Below are positions 5,537 through 7,638 of a stretch of 7,638 bases of DNA, piece by piece. Position 1 is the stretch's first letter, and every line of letters begins with the position of its first letter. The notes beneath the pieces are model-generated. The model was not told the DNA's origin and made no database searches. It was given only the letters and a program-made list of their open reading frames with translations. The stretch is from Sulfurimonadaceae bacterium (GTDB lineage: Bacteria; Campylobacterota; Campylobacteria; Campylobacterales; Sulfurimonadaceae), in assembly GCA_030610325.1 (NCBI GenBank), contig JAUWRZ010000091.1, positions 1 through 7,638 of the forward strand, given 5' to 3'. The position numbers and the translations under genes are program-made.

Positions 5537-7309
5537 ATGTACCTATCTGCCTCAGGCATCCTCTTAAGAGTATGGCTCTATCTCTCTTTTGTCACCCTAC
5601 TCTCACTTCAGGCCATCACACTTGGATCACCCTTACAGACACAGGATATCCTTAAAGGCTCTCAAGTCCATATCAGCGATGAGAGCAATAGAAGTGTCAA
5701 AGAGGTCCTTTCCGATCCATCACTTTTCAGCTCTTATGAACAGGAGAAGGTCGAGCTTGGCTATACTGACCAGGAGATCTGGACTATGTTCATACTGGAG
5801 AACAATAGCTCCGATACATCACACCCCATCATCGAGATCGACAATCCGATACTTGACTATGTCCATCTTTACGAGATAGAAGATGGTCGAGTGGTCGATC
5901 ATCATCTGCAGGGAGCCCTACTGCCTTTGGGTCCACACGGACAGCTCAACTTCCATTTTGATCTTACGGTCGAAGCCAACATGACAAAGCAGTACCTTTT
6001 ACATGCCAGTTCTAAAAGCAGTGCACTCTATTTTCATGCCACTTTGATGTCACATCATGACTTTATCGACAAAGAGCTACTTCACCAGCTGGCACTCACA
6101 CTTTTTTTCGGTCTTATCATCGGTCTTATCATCTATAACTTCTTTATCTACTTTTTTACAAAAGAGGTCACCTATCTCTACTATATCGGGTACCAGCTCT
6201 TTACCATCCTCGCTTATGCTTCCTACACAAAGATCATCAACCATCTTCTGCGACCGATGATGCTTCAGAGCGATGCCTATCTTGGTGTCTTCTACCTTAT
6301 GGGAAGTGTACTCTTCATGCTGCTCTTCACACGGGCTTTTTTACATGCAGAGCGTTTTCCATGGATAGACCTTGGCATGAAAGTGATCGCACTGCTGGCC
6401 ATTATCAACCTTGCAGTAAGTTACAGTTGCTGTTACCTGATGGATGCAAGCAGTATGCTGATCATGTTCACCAGCGGCTATCTGATCATTAGCAGTCTCT
6501 ATTTGATGTCTCAGAAAGTACCCCATGCTCTCTACTTCGTCGTGGGTTGGAGTACAGCACTTACCGGACTGCTGATGTTAGGTCTACATCAGGTCGGACT
6601 CACCCCCTTTCCTGATTCACTGCTCTATCTCTATCCGGCCGGGGTCGCCTTTGAAGCCATCTTGTTCTCTATCATGCTTGCACGCCGTATTAATCATGTA
6701 AAAGCCCTTGCTACAGCTCTCGCCACCCAAAAGGTCCTTACCAGAGAGCTACATCACCGTGTCAAAAACAATATGCAGCTCATCATCTCACTTTACCGTC
6801 TGAAATTTGCCGATGTCAAGAATAAGGCGATCAAAGAGAGACTTAAAGAGAGTGAGAACAATATCATCGCGATGAGCACGATCCATCAGATACTTTTTGA
6901 ACAAAAAGAGCTGGAAAAGCTCGATACTCAGACCTACTTTCAACGACTACTTGATGCCATGCGTTCCTCTTTTGCTGAGAAGCAGATCAGTACGACTCTG
7001 AACTGTTCAGTAAGTCTCACGCCCGATCAGGCGATACACTGCGGTATTATCCTAAACGAAGTAGTCACCAATAGTATCAAGCACGCCTTTGATGAAGGGG
7101 TAGCAGGAGAGATCACTATCGCACTGTATGAGAAAGAGAGTCACATCATCTTTGAGATGGCTGACAATGGTAAGGGTTATGATAAGAGCACTATTGATGA
7201 GGGTTTTGGACTGATGATGCTTCAGGCGCTGGTCCGAGACAACCTGCATGGTACCGTAGAAGTAGTGGACCAGAAAGGGACAGCTTATCGCATCACCTGG
7301 AAACAGTGA
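5537..7309 (+). CDS. Sensor histidine kinase, 7TMR-DISM sensor with HisKA_2 and HATPase domains
   Basis: An inner-membrane sensor kinase; numbering here is from the alternative GTG at 5507. A signal-like hydrophobic segment (22-39) precedes a periplasmic domain of 7TMR-DISMED2 type (about 45-190), then seven hydrophobic helices (about 193-217, 222-240, 258-277, 287-307, 313-335, 339-361, 371-392). The cytoplasmic part has a HisKA_2 dimerisation motif ELHHRVKNNMQ (414-424; His417 aligns with the phosphoacceptor of HWE/HisKA_2 kinases), then the ATPase N-box NEVVTNSIKHAF (517-528), G1 DNGKGY (553-558) and G2 GFGLM (566-570). All key residues are present, so it should be active. The ligand is unknown; related sensor domains often bind carbohydrates. 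ATG 5537 (GAG 6 bases upstream) is preferred, giving 590 residues; GTG 5507 has no ribosome binding site. No response regulator is in the window. Confidence 0.92.
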   Translation: MYLSASGILLRVWLYLSFVTLLSLQAITLGSPLQTQDILKGSQVHISDESNRSVKEVLSDPSLFSSYEQEKVELGYTDQEIWTMFILENNSSDTSHPIIEIDNPILDYVHLYEIEDGRVVDHHLQGALLPLGPHGQLNFHFDLTVEANMTKQYLLHASSKSSALYFHATLMSHHDFIDKELLHQLALTLFFGLIIGLIIYNFFIYFFTKEVTYLYYIGYQLFTILAYASYTKIINHLLRPMMLQSDAYLGVFYLMGSVLFMLLFTRAFLHAERFPWIDLGMKVIALLAIINLAVSYSCCYLMDASSMLIMFTSGYLIISSLYLMSQKVPHALYFVVGWSTALTGLLMLGLHQVGLTPFPDSLLYLYPAGVAFEAILFSIMLARRINHVKALATALATQKVLTRELHHRVKNNMQLIISLYRLKFADVKNKAIKERLKESENNIIAMSTIHQILFEQKELEKLDTQTYFQRLLDAMRSSFAEKQISTTLNCSVSLTPDQAIHCGIILNEVVTNSIKHAFDEGVAGEITIALYEKESHIIFEMADNGKGYDKSTIDEGFGLMMLQALVRDNLHGTVEVVDQKGTAYRITWKQ

Positions 7310-7321
7310 TCAAAGCGCACT

Positions 7322-7638
7322 CTACTCAAAGACCTTCTCATCACTGATATCACTCTGAGGGCATGCTTTTAGTAGCATCTCTGCAGCTATTCCGTTGTCA
7401 TAACAGAGGAGCTTGCCTTCTTCATCCAGGACGGGGGTAGTACTTAACCCACAACTAGGTGATTTAGACTTTAAGACTATCTGATCAAGATCAGGATGTG
7501 CATCGATAAGCTTCTGTGTCTGTGCCTCGATAAGTGATGTCACATCCCGGCCACTCTCATCTGCGATGACCCGATACCCGGTTTTCGTTCGGATGACCGA
7601 AATACGTTCACGTGGAGTCCCTAGGTCTGGAGCTTCCG
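7322..7638 (-). CDS. DUF523 family protein, C-terminal part (5' end outside window)
   Basis: The reading frame is open from the right edge to the stop at 7324-7322, giving 104 complete residues; the true start lies beyond 7638. The fragment begins EAPDLGTPRERI, which matches the DUF523 region usually written CPExxGGLxTPR, and contains KSKSPSCGL, the family's Cys motif (Cys at fragment residue 62). The stretch GYRVIADESGRDVT also fits the conserved 'DVT' segment before the long helix. Family proteins are about 150-165 residues, so some 50 residues are missing. The biochemical function of DUF523 is unknown; the conserved cysteines suggest metal or thiol chemistry, which is inference. A GTG inside the frame at 7543 is an ordinary Val codon, not a start. 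The gene is convergent with the kinase gene, 12 bases between stops. Confidence 0.85.
   Translation of the reverse strand, partial: EAPDLGTPRERISVIRTKTGYRVIADESGRDVTSLIEAQTQKLIDAHPDLDQIVLKSKSPSCGLSTTPVLDEEGKLLCYDNGIAAEMLLKACPQSDISDEKVFE

Noticed and set aside
1..7638. CRISPR array, insertion sequence, phage or defence genes
   Set aside because: No spaced direct repeats, transposase, integrase or defence domains were seen in any of the frames read.

Overview
The window looks like chromosome from a member of the Campylobacterota (Epsilonproteobacteria), probably a Sulfurimonas- or Sulfurovum-like marine or sediment bacterium. The support is the rpsB-tsf-ABC-ATPase gene order, the S2 sequence, an EF-Ts of about 354 residues (much longer than the roughly 283 of E. 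coli, as is usual in this phylum), and a 7TMR-DISM histidine kinase of a kind common there. The genus is inference; no rRNA is present.

Layout. Positions 1-2410 are a minus-strand block read right to left: rpsB (ribosomal protein S2), tsf (elongation factor Ts, starting 2 bases after the rpsB stop), then after a gap of about 210 bases the first 116 residues of an ABC transporter ATPase that runs off the left edge. The gap (351-563) holds a GC-rich element at 449-551 that folds as a closed four-way junction and is explained by no gene. Upstream of rpsB, a leader of about 150 nt (2411-2560) has a TATAAT box, a nested long-range stem and a hairpin just before the ribosome binding site. This is a good candidate for S2 feedback control of rpsB-tsf.

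Positions 2574-2906 are AT-rich and non-coding with two imperfect inverted repeats, and lead into a plus-strand gene (2907-4814) for a 635-residue surface lipoprotein made of about six PKD-like domains with an exact 95-residue period across its first four copies. A bulged hairpin at 4831-4852 separates it from the convergent bcp gene (a thiol peroxidase, 4869-5372). Divergent from bcp is an orphan sensor histidine kinase (5537-7309; 7TMR-DISM sensor, seven membrane helices, HisKA_2 and ATPase domains). Convergent with it, only 12 bases away, is the 3' part of a DUF523 gene that enters from the right edge.

The genes do not form one pathway. The left half is translation housekeeping. The right half is a mix of envelope, stress and signalling genes with alternating orientation, so most are probably transcribed singly. 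No mobile element gene, CRISPR array, tRNA or rRNA was seen. The best candidates for something undescribed are the two structured non-coding segments: the 449-551 element and the rpsB leader.
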